A DNA stretch of 64,000 bases, taken from positions 4,002,001-4,066,000 of the forward strand of contig CM061243.1 of NCBI GenBank assembly GCA_030848705.1, given 5' to 3'. The position numbers and the translations under genes are program-made. The notes under the pieces were generated by a model, which was not told the origin of the DNA, made no database searches, and worked only from the letters and a program-made list of their open reading frames with translations. Numbering within the stretch: the first letter of the stretch is position 1; each line of letters begins with the position of its first letter. This document shows positions 53,913 through 64,000 of the stretch, piece after piece. The DNA is from Heracleum sosnowskyi. Its lineage: Eukaryota; Streptophyta; Magnoliopsida; Apiales; Apiaceae.

Positions 53913-56900
53913 ATGCAGGGTAAAAAGAAAAATGTGTTAGTCATGGATAGTGGATGTTCTGCGCACATGACTGGAAACAAAGCCCTGTTATCAGAATATG
54001 AGGAAAAAGCTGGCCCAACTGTGTCTTATGGAGATGGCAACATTGGACAAACCTTGGGATATGGCAATATAATCATTGGAAATGTCATCATTGAAAAAGT
54101 AGCTCTAGTGAAGGGACTAAAACACAACTTGTTGAGTATTAGTCAAATCACTGACAGAGGTTATCATGTCAATTTCTATTCCACACATTGTGAAGTAGTC
54201 AGTAAAGCAACAGGGAAGATAGCACTAACTGGCTACAGGCATGGTAACATATATGAAGCCAACATTCTCTCAGATACTGATGGCTCCCCTACATGTTTCA
54301 TCTGTAAAGCTTCAGTAGATGAAAGTTGGAATTGGCACAAGAAGCTTTCTCATCTCAACTTCAGCAACATCAATGAGTTGGTTAAGAAAGAGTTAGTAAG
54401 AGGATTACCTAATGTCTTATATACACCTGATGGACTCTGTGATGCATGCCAAAAAGCAAAACAAAGAAGGACATCATTCCAGAGTAAATCAGTGTCCTCG
54501 ATTGAAGAACCATATCACATGTTACATCTTGATCTGTTTGGTCCAGTCAACATCATGTCCATCAGTAAGAAAAGGTACACTCTTGTAATTGTTGATGAAT
54601 ATTCTAGATTCACCTGGGTGTATTTTCTGCATAGAAAAGATGAAACTCCTGAAGTTCTGTTGGATCATGTGAGGATGATTGAGACAACCACAAAGAACAA
54701 AGTCAAGATTCTGAGAAGTGATAATGGTACTGAATTTAAGAATTCAAAGATGGAAGAGTTCTGCAAATACAAAGGAATCATTCAACAATTCTCTGCTCCT
54801 GACACACCTCAGCAAAATGGAGTAGTAGAAAGGAAGAATAGAACTCTTATTGAAGCTGGCAGAACTATGTTGGAAGAAGCTAAATTACCTACATATTTCT
54901 GGGCAGAAGCAGTCAACACAGCATGCTATACACAAAATCTCACATTGATAAACAGGCATGGTGTAACTCCTTATCAGTCACTCAAGGAGAAGAAACCAAG
55001 TCTGAAGCATTTGCATGTGTTTGGCTGTAAATGTTTTGTTCTCAGAACTCATCCTGATGGGTCACCAAATCCTGATGACTCACCAGGTACTGATGGTGCT
55101 AATACTGATGATGCAAACAACAGTGATACAACTAGTAGTGCTAATGTTGAGGGGGAGCAACGGCATTCAACTACAAGTTCAGAGTCAACCCAATCATCAG
55201 AACAGAATTCTTCAGATACTGATTCAAGTGCAAATCCTGACAACACATCAGGAGGGCATAGCAATAATTCAGGGAGAGCTTCAAATCAATCAAATTCTTT
55301 CAATCAAGATAACAGCAATCCAGGGGGAGCATCTACTTCAAGAAACAATTTGACACCAGCAAGGAAATGGACAAAAGATCATTCTCCTGATTTGATAATT
55401 GGAGATCCTGATGCAGGTGTTCAAACAAGAAGTGCAACTCAGAATGAATGTTTATATAATAACTTTCTATCCAAGGAGGAGCCTAAGAAATTTGAAGATG
55501 CACTTAAAGATGCTGATTGGGTTACTGCAATGCAAGAAGAACTGAATGAATTTGAAAGGAATGAAGTCTGGAAACTGGTACCAAGACCAAAGAATAGATC
55601 AATTGTTGGTACAAAGTGGATTTTCAAGAACAAGACTGATTCTGATGGAGTCATTATCAGAAATAAAGCTAGACTAGTTGCAAAGGGGTATTCCCAACAA
55701 GAGGGAATTGACTATGATGAAACTTTTGCTCCTGTTGCAAGACTAGAAGCCATCAGGATATTTCTTGCTTATGCAGCACATAAGAAATTCAAGGTTTTCC
55801 AGATGGATGTTAAAAGTGCTTTCTTAAATGGTGAACTGGAGGAAGAAGTTTATGTTGAACAACCTCCTGGTTTCATTGATCCTACATATCCAGATCATGT
55901 CTACAGACTGGATAAGGCACTTTATGGACTAAAGCAAGCTCCAAGAGCATGGTATGAAACCTTAGCTCAATTCTTACTGGAAAGTGGATTCAAAAGAGGT
56001 GCTATTGATAAAACTCTATTTTATTTGAATCATGGTAAGGAGTTGCTGTTAGTTCAGATTTATGTTGATGATATCATTTTTGGGTCAACAAACAATAAGC
56101 TGTGTGAAAAGTTTTCCAAGCTTATGCAGTCAAGATATCAAATGAGCATGATGGGAGAAATGAGTTACTTTCTGGGTCTTCAAGTTAAACAGACTGATGA
56201 AGGGATTTTTATTAATCAGTCTAAATACACAAGGAACTTACTGACAAGGTTTAACATGCAAGACAGTACTCCTGCTTCAACTCCCATAGCTACAGCTACC
56301 AAACTTGATCCTGATCAAGGTGAAGAGGTAGATGTAACTCACTACAGAGGAATGATTGGCTCTTTATTGTAACTCACTGCCAGTAGACCAGATATCATGT
56401 GTGCAACCTGTCTATGTGCAAGATTTCAAGCAAAACCTAGAGAACCACATCTGATTGCAGTCAAAAGAATTTTCAGATATCTCAAAGGCACTCCTTCACT
56501 TGGCCTTTGGTATGCAAGGGAATCAGATTTTGGGTTGTGTGGTTATTCAGATGCTGATTTTGCAGGATGCAAAATAGACAGGAAAAGTACTTCAGGAAGT
56601 TGTCAGTTTTTGGGTGGAAGACTAGTTTCATGGTTCAGTAAAAAGCAGAAATCTATTTCCACTTCAACTGCAGAAGCTGAGTACATTGCTGCAGGAAGTT
56701 GTTGTGCTCAGATAATGTGGATGAGAAATCAGTTGTTAGATTATGGCCTGTCATACTCAAAAATCCCTATTTATTGTGATAACCAGAGTGCTATTGCAAT
56801 GACAGGAAATCCAGTTCAGCATTCTCTTACTAAACACATAAGTATCAGATATCACTTTATAAGAGAACAGGTTCTGGAAGGAACAATTGAACTTCACTTT

Positions 56901-57008
56901 GTTCCTACTGATCAACAACTAGCTGATATATTCACCAAGCCACTACCTGAAGCTATTTTCAATAAATTGGTGAATGAACTTGGAATGATGAATCTTGAGA
57001 ATTTCTGA
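53913..57008 (+). pseudogene. Element E pol: protease, integrase, RT, RNase H with one stop and one in-frame deletion
   Basis: 819 codons from ATG 53913, then TAA at 56370-56372 (D has Tyr in GSLLYLTAS), then 200 more codons to the final TGA at 57006-57008. Protease DSGCSAHMTG; integrase zinc region and core (LDLFGPVN, LRSDNGTEFKN, QQNGVVERKNRT); RT with YVDDIIFGS; RNase H with GYSDADFAG, STAEAEYIAAGS, DNQSAIAMT. Relative to D, 243 bp (81 codons) are missing after FVLRTHP (junction ATCCTGA, 55051-55057), removing the conserved C-terminal part of integrase. The RNase H cannot be made by ordinary translation. Confidence 0.93.
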
Positions 57009-57562
57009 GGAAAAGCTACAGAGATGAAATCCTGATAACTGTCAAATTCTGATGGTTATTCAGAAAGGTATGTATCTTTGATCAAATCCTGATAGGACTC
57101 AATCCTGACAGGAAGTCAACTGGTCAAATCCTGATGCTCAGATATTGAAGCTGGTATGAAAACCAGAGGTTCTATGCTAATTTGTCATCAACACTCCTGG
57201 TAAACTCTGGACAATTAGATTATTACTTAGTCTTTGATTAAGTTTTTAGTCTTAATTATCAATTTCAATTTCATTATTATCAGAGTTTATTATTTATCAT
57301 TTCTCTATCAATATGAGTGTTACTAACAAATTTTGCAGGCATACACAGGAAGAAAACAGTTGAGAGAATAGATAATTTTCATTAATTCTTGAATATCATT
57401 TACACATGAAAAATGGAAAGTATATATTTGTTTTCCTAGTCTATTTTCTACTCAGGAACTCGTGCTTTACAGATAAGCATGAACACGTGCCCTGCAAATT
57501 AGCATGAATGCTCCTGAGCAGCTTCACAGTCCATCAGGATTGGAAGATTTCTATGTCCATCC

Positions 57563-57973
57563 TTAAAGGACAAGAAGAGGAGCAGATGCACTTGAAGGTG
57601 GCTCGTCCCCATGATCACCGGAACTTTTCCGTGCTTCCAACTTGCAAGACATACAAGCATCACGGATCTTTCTATTTCTCTCAAGCTCTCGCTCGAGTTC
57701 CTCATCATCTTCATCATCACCGTCTTCTGGCTCTTCTTCATCGACGATGACTAAGTTGTGAAGAGGATTCCAGTCAGGATCAACCTGCTGGAAGTTATGG
57801 AGAAGGACTTCAGCCATTGCGTTGATAAATGCTTCATGTTCCTGAGGGTCAGGAACAGGTTGTGGTTCTTCGTGCTCTGCAATCTCAGCCAGAGCCTCAT
57901 CCATCTCTTGCCAGATTATTGCGAGATCGTCATATTCCTCATCAGGTAAATCGTTTTGATTGTTGGCAGCCAT
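57563..57973 (-). CDS. Antisense acidic protein within element E, unknown function
   Basis: 136 codons from ATG 57973 in strong plant context (TTCAATGGCT), opposite to the element's own transcription. The N-terminus is AANNQNDLPDEEYDD; then a predicted amphipathic, acidic helix (IWQEMDEALAEIAEHEE), PQPVPDPQEHEAFINAMAEV, an Asp/Glu run (DEEEPEDGDDEDDEELEREL) and a basic stretch with CMSC. No family recognised. A TATA box lies 94 bp upstream and the leader is pyrimidine-rich, so it has the parts of an independent gene. It may be a captured host gene or an additional ORF of a related element. Confidence 0.6.
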   Translation of the reverse strand: MAANNQNDLPDEEYDDLAIIWQEMDEALAEIAEHEEPQPVPDPQEHEAFINAMAEVLLHNFQQVDPDWNPLHNLVIVDEEEPEDGDDEDDEELERELERNRKIRDACMSCKLEARKSSGDHGDEPPSSASAPLLVL

Positions 57974-58066
57974 TGAAAAACGAAGAAGGTGAAAGGTTTT
58001 CGTAAGTTTTTCTCTGGAAAGGGTTTGTGCTTTTAATAAATAAATGATGTTATGCTTAACAGTTCT

Positions 58067-58074
58067 CTTTTATA
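58067..58074 (-). promoter_or_regulatory. TATA box of the antisense ORF
   Basis: Minus strand CTCTATAAAAGAGAAC, with TATAAAAG at 58067-58074, about 94 bp before the ATG at 57973. Confidence 0.5.
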
Positions 58075-58290
58075 GAGAATGTGTATTAAGGGTGCAGGTC
58101 ATTTCTACAATCTCGATGAGACGGTTCAGTTTTCCATAAATATTTTTGCCTCATTTGCTGGTAAGCATGTTTTAATTCTATGACCATTAACTTGGTTATT
58201 TTTCTTAAACCAAAACGCTATTCAGGATTGTTAAAATAAATTTTGTTTTCTTAAATAAAATTTTATTTTAATCTTATTGAATATTTTTTT

Positions 58291-61200
58291 TCAATCCTGA
58301 TATGGCAAAATATTTTGTGCGGAAATGCTTTTATTCCTGATGAGGTTAGGTTTTTTTTACATCAGAAAATGTCTACTCGTTATGGACTACTTTCTAATGC
58401 TATGGGGCAAGGCCCAACCCACCTTGTTCCTGACACAAGCATGCAACCTAAACAGTCTAAACAGTTAACAACCACCTCTACTGTCTCTCAAAAGACTTTA
58501 GTTGTAAAATCAAAGAAATCAGCTAGAACTGATGTGTCTGGAAGGCAATCAGGTTCAAAGGATTTTTCCTCTACACCACTCACTAAAAAGAAGATACAAG
58601 GGGGTGTACAAGGGGTCCTGGTGAAGAAAGCTGATAAGGTTGTTAAGAATGTTCCTGTGAAAAGGAAGTTAAGGTTGATTGATGAAAGTGATTCAGAGGA
58701 TGACTTACCTATATCCTCTGTGATGAATGTGAACAAGGAAGTTGCTGATACTGCTACTAAAGTTGTGGTACCTTCGTCAAAACCACAAACGAAAAGGAAA
58801 TTATCAAAGAGCAGGTATCATATTCCTTTGACAGTGCAAATGAAGGATACTGATATTCAGACATCAAATCCTGATGAGTCATCTACTCCTGATGCTCTAG
58901 CAAATCCTGATGTTAGTATTCCTGATGCAACAACAGTTGTCTCTCTATCAGACTCTCCAGCCTCTCCATCTCAGATTAGAGAAATTTCTTGGGAGAAGGT
59001 TTCTACAACTGCTTCCTTGGTTGGTCTTACACCTACATCAAAGAAAAAGAGGAATGCAGAAGAGTTAGTCTATCAGAGACAGAAGAAGCTGAAAGGATCA
59101 AACCCACAAGAACCTGAATTTCAGAGTAATTCAGCAGCTACTGTTGATCCTGCCACACAAGAACCACTCAATCAAAGTTTGGGTGAAGGCTTAGCTAGTG
59201 GAATGGTCACACAAGAACCATTTTCTCAAAGGGAGAATGAAGACATCAACATTCCAGCTACACAAGAACCATCTTCTCAAAGTGAAGATGCAGGCAAAGC
59301 TACAGCTTCTGTTGAAAGATTGGTCGAGAACATTGTCAATGAGGGAAGCACACAAGAACCTTTAACTCAAAGTGTTGAATAAGCTTCTGAACCTCAAGCT
59401 CCACAAGAACCATTGGTAGCAAATACTGATGCACGCATATCAAATCCTGGCGATGTTCATCCTGACGCTAGTGGTGCTCCTGAAAATGAACCTATTTTGT
59501 TACAGCCACTTCGTTCAAGACCAATGGATCATCCTATCTCAGAACCACAGGATAAACTGAAAGGTATTGCTATTCCTGATCCTGATATTATTCATGATAC
59601 TGCTGATGATACTTCTGATGATAGTGATGATGATAATGAGAATCGAAAAGAGAAGGAACAGCTTGCTACAACACTCAAAATTAGTCTTGGAACTAATTTT
59701 GGTTCATCCAGTACATATATGGCTAGCAATGCTTCCACTGGGAAAGATCAGAGACAAGATTTTTCTATTCCTTCCTTTGATCCTGCAGAGGCATTTAGAC
59801 AGAATGAATGGAACAATTCATGGCATCAATCTGATGAATCTATCAGTTTTTCTTCTGCTATTGAACATGCCTATAATGCAGTGAAATCTATAGAGAATCA
59901 AGACTTGAAGAATAATCTGAAGGCTACTACTCTGTTATCCAAAAGCCTGAAAAGTGAGATTGATTCTATCAAGGGCTCAACTGACAAAGTGAGGACTGAT
60001 ATCTTTAATAATTTTACAAAGGTGCCTACTACTTTACAACTAAGGGTAGTGGAATCCCAAGTAAAATCTGTTGTTTCAGAACAAACCTCAATCAATCAAA
60101 GAATTGATTCTCTGGATACTAAGGTAACTGCAATTCAAACCTCTCTTTCCTTAATTTTGCAATTATTGTCAAATCCTGATGTCAAAAAGGGGGAGAAGGT
60201 TATTCAGACAAAATGTACACCTGATCTAGTATTAAGAAATAATGATGATGATACTGGAGATGATGGTGGTGACAAAGCGATACAAGGAGAAACCTCTGAT
60301 GCTGTTGTTATGAAGACAATCCAAACTTCTCAAAGTCAAACAACGCAGTCAACTCATGTTTCTGATTCTGGAGTTAAGACAGTCAGAACATTGGTGCAAT
60401 CTCAGATCCTGACGGAAGGTCAAATCCTGACATCTGGTCATGGACACATTCTTGCTACAATTCCTGAAGGTGATGAAGATGTGATTATTGATAATCCTGA
60501 AGATGCATCAAATTTATTCCAGAAGTTTTCTACAAAAGACGGTAGAATTGTTACTCTTTATCACACTGATAAAAGAGTTCAACAATTATTTGCCAGAAAA
60601 GCACTCTCTACAGCAAGTGAAGAATATCCAGATCTCTCACATGAAGAATTCTTGAGACTACAAAGAGAGACAATGGAAAGCTATACTGCTCCTACTAGAG
60701 GTAGAGGAAGCAGAGGTAGGAGAGGTGCTAGAAGAAGTAAAAGAGGTTCTTCAACTCAAACAGTACCTAGACAAACAAGGTCTAGAGGGTTAAGAATTGA
60801 AGAAATTCCTGAACCTATTCAAACTCTAGTAGTTCCTGACAGATCTACTTTTGGTGATGATGGAATTGTTGAAGAAGAACCTGAATTGAGAAGAAAATCA
60901 AGTAAATCAACTCTCAGCAATACAAATCAAATTGAAGATTCTAATCCTGACAATATTCAAGATCCTGACGAATTTGAAATTCTGCAAGAGGTTGATTTGA
61001 TAATCTTATCTACTGTTGTTGATTGTCACAACAAAGAAGTAGATGAAGAAGAAGAAACCAGAAGAAGAGATATTTCAAAGAGAACAAATGAAGATTTCAA
61101 TCTCTATCTACAAAGGCTTAAAGTTTCAAATGAAAGACAATGGAGAAATACAAGCAGGCAAGAATCTTTACTTGAAAGAAGCTACACTCATGAAAAGGAG

Positions 61201-62027
61201 AAAGACAAGAAGTGGGAACACATAAGTACACTGAAGTGTGATACACCTATCAATTTTCAGACTGGTGGAATTATAACAAGTGCTTCAAGTGTTGTTGATT
61301 TGTCTGATATGGCTAGATCAAAAACACTCTGGTTAAAGATGTTTTCGAATCTGAAGCAAATGTCAAGTTACACAAGAGGAGGTATTGGACACAGGGATGC
61401 TGAATTTCTAAACATGACTATGTTGATCCTTACTCCTTAACTGAAATTGGAGGTACTTTAACTTCTGAAAATCTGAACAATTTATTAGCTGTTGATATAG
61501 TTATAGATTGTCATGATGGTTTTGAAAAGAAAGAAAAGCTTCTGTACTTCATGAAAGATGGTAGTGTGAAGATTCTATCTATTCAAGATCTGCTGATGAA
61601 AACTACACAGGAACTAAAATATGTTCACTATCTGTTAAGATGGAAGAACCAAGTGTACAAAGTATGGGCTGACATGATTTTGTCAACTATAAGAAGAAGA
61701 CTGGATGGAAACAGTAATTTCGATGGTAATTATATTCCCATGTACTTAAATCAAAGAGGTCAGGATGTGGAAATGCAAAGAGGTACTGCTGTTAAAGAAG
61801 TAACTTTTGGTATGACCCAACTTACTCTCAATCCTGATGGGAAGGAAATTGCTTATCTTTTGCTTGAAAAGCACAGTCTACAGAAAAGCTCCATACAGAA
61901 TCTCAGAGCAGCTATCTACCAAATTAATGAGGAAGATGAAGAACTCAGAAATCTTAAGGAAAGACTGATTCAAATTCTTGAAGAAAAAGAAGAAAGTTTA
62001 TTATCCAACTTCTTGAAGATAAACTAG
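58291..62027 (+). pseudogene. Element E ORF3, truncated and broken
   Basis: Homologous to D ORF3 from GNAFIPDEVRFFLHQ onward; the first ~270 residues are missing. Three open parts remain: 58315-59382, 59413-61440 and 61551-62027. Breaks: a TAA at 59380-59382 where D reads Ala; a one-base deletion near 61415 (after DAEFLNM) that shifts the frame to a stop at 61438-61440. The same TQEP repeats, coiled coil and RGRGSRGRRGARRSKRG block are visible. The C-terminus ends NFLKIN and TAG at the junction with the shortened LTR. Confidence 0.88.
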
Positions 62028-62197
62028 CAGCTCTCAAGAACATCAGAATTTCTTGAGAGAGTTTGTAACAGTTTTATATCAGATTTAATAAAGCTGTTAT
62101 CTTTCTTTTCATATTTGTGATATATACATTAAGAAGTCGATTATCTTACTCTATTGTATTCAACCCCCCTTCTACAATAGATTATTACTGGGCAACA
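62021..62197 (+). repeat. Element E 3' LTR remnant (R/U5 only)
   Basis: 177 bp starting AAACTAGCAGCTCTCAAGAA, equal to 51358-51534 with two or so differences. The first ~430 bp of the LTR (U3 and TATA box), the polypurine tract and the end of ORF3 are deleted. Confidence 0.92.
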
Positions 62198-62776
62198 GAT
62201 TGTTATTAATAATTATTATTTTTATTATTTATGTTTTAATATTCTATTAATTTGCATTTGCTAAAAAAAATAAGTAGACGTGTTAAACTTTTTTAAATAA
62301 TTAAAAGTATTAAAATAAATTTTAAAATAAATTAATAACTATTTCCCGTGATATTTTTTGAAAAGGAGGGGTCTTAGTAAGTAAAAATAGAAAAAGTAAC
62401 ATGTTTTAACTGAAAATGTAAGTGCTTGTAATTAAAAGTATTTAAATATGTTTCAAAATAAATAAGTTAAGATTTGTCCGTCTCATTTTCCAAAAATATC
62501 ACGTGCAAACCTTTAGTTATTTATTTTAAAACCTATTTTAATATTTGAATTATTTTAAAAAGTTTACCTATTCTAACATGCCTACTTATTTTTCTTAACA
62601 AATGCAATTACTAAAAATATTAAAATATAAATAATCAAACCTTTAGTTACTTATTTTAAAACCTATTTTTACATTTTAATTATTTAAAAAAGTTTACATA
62701 TTTTAACATGAATACCTATTTTTCTTAATAAATACAATTAATAAAAATATTAAAATATAAAAAATAAAATTATAAC
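62198..62776. repeat. Segmental duplication copy 2, right part
   Basis: Matches 22159-22738 with scattered substitutions. Begins with the right TSD of E and ends with ATAAC, the left TSD of the solo LTR. No gene. Confidence 0.88.
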
Positions 62777-62989
62777 TGATATGGACAGAAAAGTAATTAT
62801 AGAAATATAATTGCTGATTCTTTGGAAAGGCCAAATATTTAATGCCTAAAATCCTGATTATTTATTAATTACGAAATTAATAAATAAGAAAAATATACAG
62901 CTCATGAAAAGAGTCCAAAATATGGTAAATTTCTCAAAGAAGGATCCAGAATCCCAATTAATGAGTCATAGCCTTTATCAACAAGGAAA

Positions 62990-63118
62990 AGACTTATCCT
63001 TCAAGAAAGTCAATATTTATCCACCGTCAAGGATAAGACTCATCCTTTAAGAAAGTCAATACTTATCCACCGTCAAGGATAAGACTTATCCTTTAAAGAA
63101 ATCAATACTTATCCATTA
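62990..63118. repeat. 46-bp tandem repeats in solo LTR
   Basis: Nearly three copies of GGATAAGACTTATCCTTTAA...CAATACTTATCCACCGTCAA; A's LTR has only one diverged counterpart. They lie just upstream of the TATA box. Confidence 0.85.
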
Positions 63119-63162
63119 GGCTTTTAAACGCCTATATAAAGGGTCTGACCCCTCATCTCAGA

Positions 63163-63312
63163 ACTACGTTTTGGACACAGCTCCATACGTCATCTACAAC
63201 GTTTTGGACACAGCTCCATACGTCATCTACTACGTTTTGAACACAACTCCATACGTCATCTACTACGTTTTGGACACAGCTCCATACGTCATCTACAACG
63301 TTTTAGACTTCA
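63163..63312. repeat. 33-bp tandem repeats in solo LTR
   Basis: Four full copies and one partial copy of CTACAACGTTTTGGACACAG CTCCATACGTCAT, starting after the TATA box (presumably in R). A's LTR has one copy. Confidence 0.92.
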
Positions 63313-63542
63313 TCCTCGAATAAGGACATACAAGTCACTACGTCCTTGGTGTGCCCTTGCCGTCATAGCCCCGAGGGCAACACCAAGAACTACGTTTTAT
63401 TGGCTTGATTCTCTAAATACTAGAGATACGTAGGCATCTTGTTAGGACCGAGTTAGTCCCCGACAACAAGAGCAACCATTAAAGCTCGAAAGCTCCTAAA
63501 CCCTAGCAAGTAAATTACAAGTACACTTTTTATTCCATAACA

Positions 63543-64000
63543 ATAACTATTATAAACAATCCGTGTATCGCACAGATTTCAATCTAGTTATCAATAATAT
63601 GTATAATGGTAAAATCTTTGTTTTCAACATTAATTATTATTAAAATATTTATTAATGAGCCCGTGAATTGCACGAGTATAAAGCTAAATGTAATTAGATT
63701 TCATAAATAGTATAATTCATTTTTGTGTACATATTAGTTTCGAGACTATATTTTAGCCATTCAGATTTATCAAATAAATTATTAAATATTTTTTTAATGA
63801 TTCAGAAATTAATCGGTTTAGAAATTTTAATCATCCAAAAAATGTGGTTCAGATTTAACAGGTCCAGAAGAGAAAGAGGACAAAAACTAAACAACTGGTA
63901 ATATTTTAAGAGAAAAATGCCCCGTACTTTGGGGACTTACATGAGTACATATAATATTTTTAATTGCATAATTGTAATTACATGGTTAAATCTTGCAATT
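63543..64000. repeat. Segmental duplication copy 2, last part
   Basis: Matches 22734-23180, including the Helitron-like 3' end (CTAG at 63584-63587) and the CCCGTGAATTGCACGAG hairpin. Continues beyond the window. No gene. Confidence 0.88.

Larger units (their letters stand above)
57133..58290. other. Segment unique to E, replacing D's spacer and ORF3 start
   Basis: E and D agree up to GGTCAAATCCTGATG (57132) and again from about 58291 (ATGGCAAA...TGCGGAAATGC). Between, E has about 1.16 kb without resemblance to D's 33490-32390, including the antisense ORF. Plus-strand words TTTGCAGGCATACACAGG (57335-57355) look acceptor-like. The segment looks like a template switch or capture. Confidence 0.75.
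50928..62197 (+). mobile_element. Element E: SIRE-type Ty1/copia retrotransposon, rearranged at its 3' end
   Basis: 11,270 bp, TSD GATTG (50923-50927 and 62198-62202). Plus strand: 5' LTR, initiator-tRNA-Met primer site, gag, pol, a 1.16-kb segment not found in D that carries an antisense ORF, a truncated ORF3, and a 3' LTR reduced to its last 177 bp. Same family as D, in the opposite orientation. The unoccupied site is intact in copy 1 (22159-22163). Because both TSD copies and the outer LTR end are present, the 3' LTR was shortened by deletion after insertion. Confidence 0.95.
62777..63542 (+). mobile_element. Solo LTR of the element A family
   Basis: 766 bp, TGATATGG...CCATAACA, TSD ATAAC on both sides (62772-62776 and 63543-63547). 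Homologous to A's LTR read on the minus strand, but longer because of two sets of subrepeats. TATA box TATATAAA at 63133-63140. No internal sequence is left, so the element was lost by recombination between its LTRs. The unoccupied site is in copy 1 at 22734-22738. Confidence 0.93.

Noticed and set aside
57499..57750. 80-codon ORFs on both strands at the 3' end of the antisense gene
   Set aside because: Overlap the acidic ORF in other frames and have no independent start context.
63163..63312. Regular 33-bp repeats that could suggest a CRISPR-like array
   Set aside because: There are no spacers; the units are directly tandem inside an LTR of a plant retrotransposon.

Overview
The window is nuclear DNA from a flowering plant, probably a eudicot. 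It is about half LTR retrotransposons nested in one another, set in very AT-rich intergenic DNA made of Helitron-like, MULE, MITE and simple-sequence repeats. The only intact cellular gene I recognise is an intronless Sec61 alpha reading frame (44548-45954, minus strand). The evidence for a plant: Tat-lineage Ty3/gypsy and SIRE-type Ty1/copia elements, initiator-tRNA-Met primer sites, a TRIM, plant receptor-kinase fragments inside a Pack-MULE, and plant-type TATA boxes and ATG contexts.

Layout. 1-107 and 16798-23180 form copy 1 of a segmental duplication; copy 2 is 48143-64000. Copy 1 is interrupted by element A, a Tat gypsy element (108-16797, minus, 5-bp TSD ATATT). Element A itself carries element B, an internally deleted SIRE-like copia element (7123-15294, minus, TSD AGACG), inside its gag gene. 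17337-20336 holds Helitron-like ends and a Pack-MULE (18298-19904) carrying pieces of two different receptor-kinase genes. A Tourist-like MITE lies at 21276-21952. 23181-26926 is AT-rich repeat DNA with tRNA-like pieces and exon-like fragments. 26927-43764 is element C, a decayed copia element (minus). It is split by element D, a SIRE-type copia element with a third ORF of 1497 codons (27981-39893, minus, TSD TTGAA), and by a 505-bp TRIM (41133-41637, TSD AATAG).

After Sec61 alpha and its duplicated upstream region comes copy 2. It contains a 1.7-kb inverted-repeat element (48780-50464), element E (50928-62197, plus, TSD GATTG) and a solo LTR of the A family (62777-63542, TSD ATAAC). Element E belongs to the same family as D. 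Its gag is intact, but its third ORF is rearranged, it carries an antisense gene-like ORF, and its 3' LTR has lost U3. For the insertions of A, E, the MITE and the solo LTR, the other duplication copy preserves the unoccupied target site, so all four came after the duplication.

How it works together. Apart from Sec61 alpha (the ER protein-translocation channel) the genes are transposon genes: gag (particle), protease, integrase, reverse transcriptase and RNase H. All pol genes carry stops, frameshifts or deletions, so none of these copies looks autonomous. The most unusual content is the pair of extra genes in the D/E family (large sense ORF3, antisense acidic ORF in E), the spread of an ATCCTGA word through its coding and non-coding DNA, and the double gene capture in the Pack-MULE. 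Boundaries rest on reading matching ends, TSDs and empty sites by eye; no alignment or database search was run.
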